Positions 63,363-64,000 of a stretch of 64,000 bases of DNA are shown here, one piece after another. A program made the position numbers and the translations under genes. Under the pieces are notes generated by a model, which was not told the DNA's origin, did not search any database, and worked only from the letters and a program-made list of their open reading frames with translations. The stretch comes from Mycolicibacterium sp. P9-64 (lineage in GTDB: Bacteria > Actinomycetota > Actinomycetes > Mycobacteriales > Mycobacteriaceae): contig NZ_NPKO01000003.1 of the NCBI RefSeq assembly GCF_008329605.1, positions 558,001 to 622,000 of the forward strand, in the 5' to 3' direction. How positions within the stretch are numbered: the first letter of the stretch is position 1; each line of letters opens with the position of its first letter.

Positions 63363-64000
63363 ATGACACAGTCCATGGCATTGCCCGGGAAAACGCTCAC
63401 GCGCCAGATCGCCTTCCTACCGCTAGTAGGTCTGATCTTCTTCTCCACCTCGGGCGGCCCGTATGGCCTTGAACCGCTCATGGCGACATCAGGCCCCGGG
63501 ATGGGGTTATTTCTGCTTCTGTTGGTCCCGATCATCTACGGCATCCCACTCGCGGCGATCACCACCGAGCTGGCTACCTCGATCCCAGAAGACGGCGGGC
63601 AATACGTTTGGGCGAAGCGCGGTTTGGGCTCATTCTGGGGATTCCAAGCCGGCCTGTTGCGATGGATCAACAGTTGGGTTGACATGGCGATCTACCCGGT
63701 GCTGTTCGCCAGCTACTTGGCGATACTCTTCCCGGCCGCCACCAAGGGCGAAAACACGCTCCTGCGTATCGGTTCGATCGGCATCGACCTGCACTGGCTG
63801 GTTGGCGTGGTGTGCGTCATCGTCCCACTGTGTCTACTCAACATCCGAGGAGCTCGAAGTGTCGGCGACAGCACCATTCTGTTCTTCATCCTATCGATAG
63901 TGCCAATCGTCATCATGACGGTTCTCGGCCTCTTCAAGCTCACCGCCGACTCGACGAACCCGTTTTCCCCCTTCGTCATTGAAGGATCCACGCCGCTCGC
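63363..64000 (+). CDS. APC permease of the polyamine-uptake (PUT) type, cut by window edge
   Basis: An open frame of 212 codons from the ATG at 63363 to the edge. FSTSGGPYGLEPLMATSGPG near the N-terminus is close to the SGGPFGIE of polyamine/amine PUT transporters, and AAITTELATSIPEDGGQYVW is the TM2/3 loop of that group. About five membrane helices are present. It differs from the four other APC permeases here. Next to a putrescine-type oxidase, it may import a polyamine. Confidence 0.88.
   Translation, partial: MTQSMALPGKTLTRQIAFLPLVGLIFFSTSGGPYGLEPLMATSGPGMGLFLLLLVPIIYGIPLAAITTELATSIPEDGGQYVWAKRGLGSFWGFQAGLLRWINSWVDMAIYPVLFASYLAILFPAATKGENTLLRIGSIGIDLHWLVGVVCVIVPLCLLNIRGARSVGDSTILFFILSIVPIVIMTVLGLFKLTADSTNPFSPFVIEGSTPL

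Noticed and set aside
37358..64000. A complete nicotine degradation pathway
   Set aside because: No nicotine or 6-hydroxynicotine oxidase, molybdenum hydroxylase or pyridine-ring enzyme is seen; only lower-pathway-like genes are shared.
1..64000. CRISPR arrays, insertion sequences, tRNA or rRNA genes
   Set aside because: No regular direct repeats, transposase or integrase frames, or RNA gene sequences were recognised in the window.

Overview
The window is high-GC DNA from an actinobacterium, probably a mycobacterium or close relative. This rests on the FprA/adrenodoxin-type ferredoxin reductase, a WhiB iron-sulfur regulator, many GTG/TTG starts and tightly overlapping stop/start codons. No tRNA, rRNA, insertion sequence or CRISPR array was seen. 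It reads as one large accessory catabolic region for amines or nitrogen heterocycles: nine transport systems (five APC permeases, two NCS1 permeases, two complete peptide/amine-type ABC importers), a two-subunit SMR exporter, three FAD amine oxidases, two methylamine-type oxidases, two aldehyde dehydrogenases and seven regulators.

Layout. 1-3053 (minus): HyuB (cut by the window edge) and HyuA, an ATP-dependent hydantoinase/lactamase pair. 3597-6640 (plus): FprA-like reductase, flavodoxin and cytochrome P450, a complete electron chain whose P450 has an unusual I-helix. 6951-13205 (plus): APC permease, NTF2-like protein, NCS1 permease with a cysteine-rich tail, two SDRs around an unknown helical protein, and a WhiB regulator. 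13378-23769 (minus): APC permease, ABC importer operon containing an acetoacetate-decarboxylase-like (ADC-like) gene, and a PucR regulator. 24163-30056: saccharopine-dehydrogenase-like enzyme, TetR, second ADC-like gene, a small coupled ORF with an APC permease, and a PAS-LuxR regulator. 30463-36743: second ABC importer, its binding protein and a third ADC-like gene. 37358-49947 (plus): APC permease, aldehyde dehydrogenase, amine oxidase, 28-residue micro-ORF, SDR, acyl-CoA ligase, N-methyltryptophan/sarcosine-oxidase-like enzyme, dimethylglycine/4-methylaminobutyrate-oxidase-like enzyme, PurU and FolD. 49987-64000: NCS1 permease, unknown protein, a fourth ADC-like protein lacking the Schiff-base lysine, SMR pair, aldehyde dehydrogenase, SnoaL-like/TetR pair, second PucR, RidA-like protein, two amine oxidases and a PUT-type APC permease cut by the edge.

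How it may work together (inference). Amines, lactams or N-methyl amines are imported. P450 and HyuAB could open or activate rings. Amine oxidases and aldehyde dehydrogenases would convert amines to acids, and the ligase would make CoA esters. The methyl group removed by the dimethylglycine/4-methylaminobutyrate-type oxidase would pass to tetrahydrofolate and be cleared by FolD and PurU. The oxidase-PurU-FolD set with an SMR pair resembles the lower nicotine pathway of Arthrobacter plasmid pAO1, and HyuAB plus a methylaminobutyrate oxidase resembles N-methylpyrrolidone degradation. No nicotine-ring enzymes are visible, so the substrate is unknown. An AT-rich motif near TTAAnTAACATTCAnTA recurs before several of these operons and may be a shared operator.
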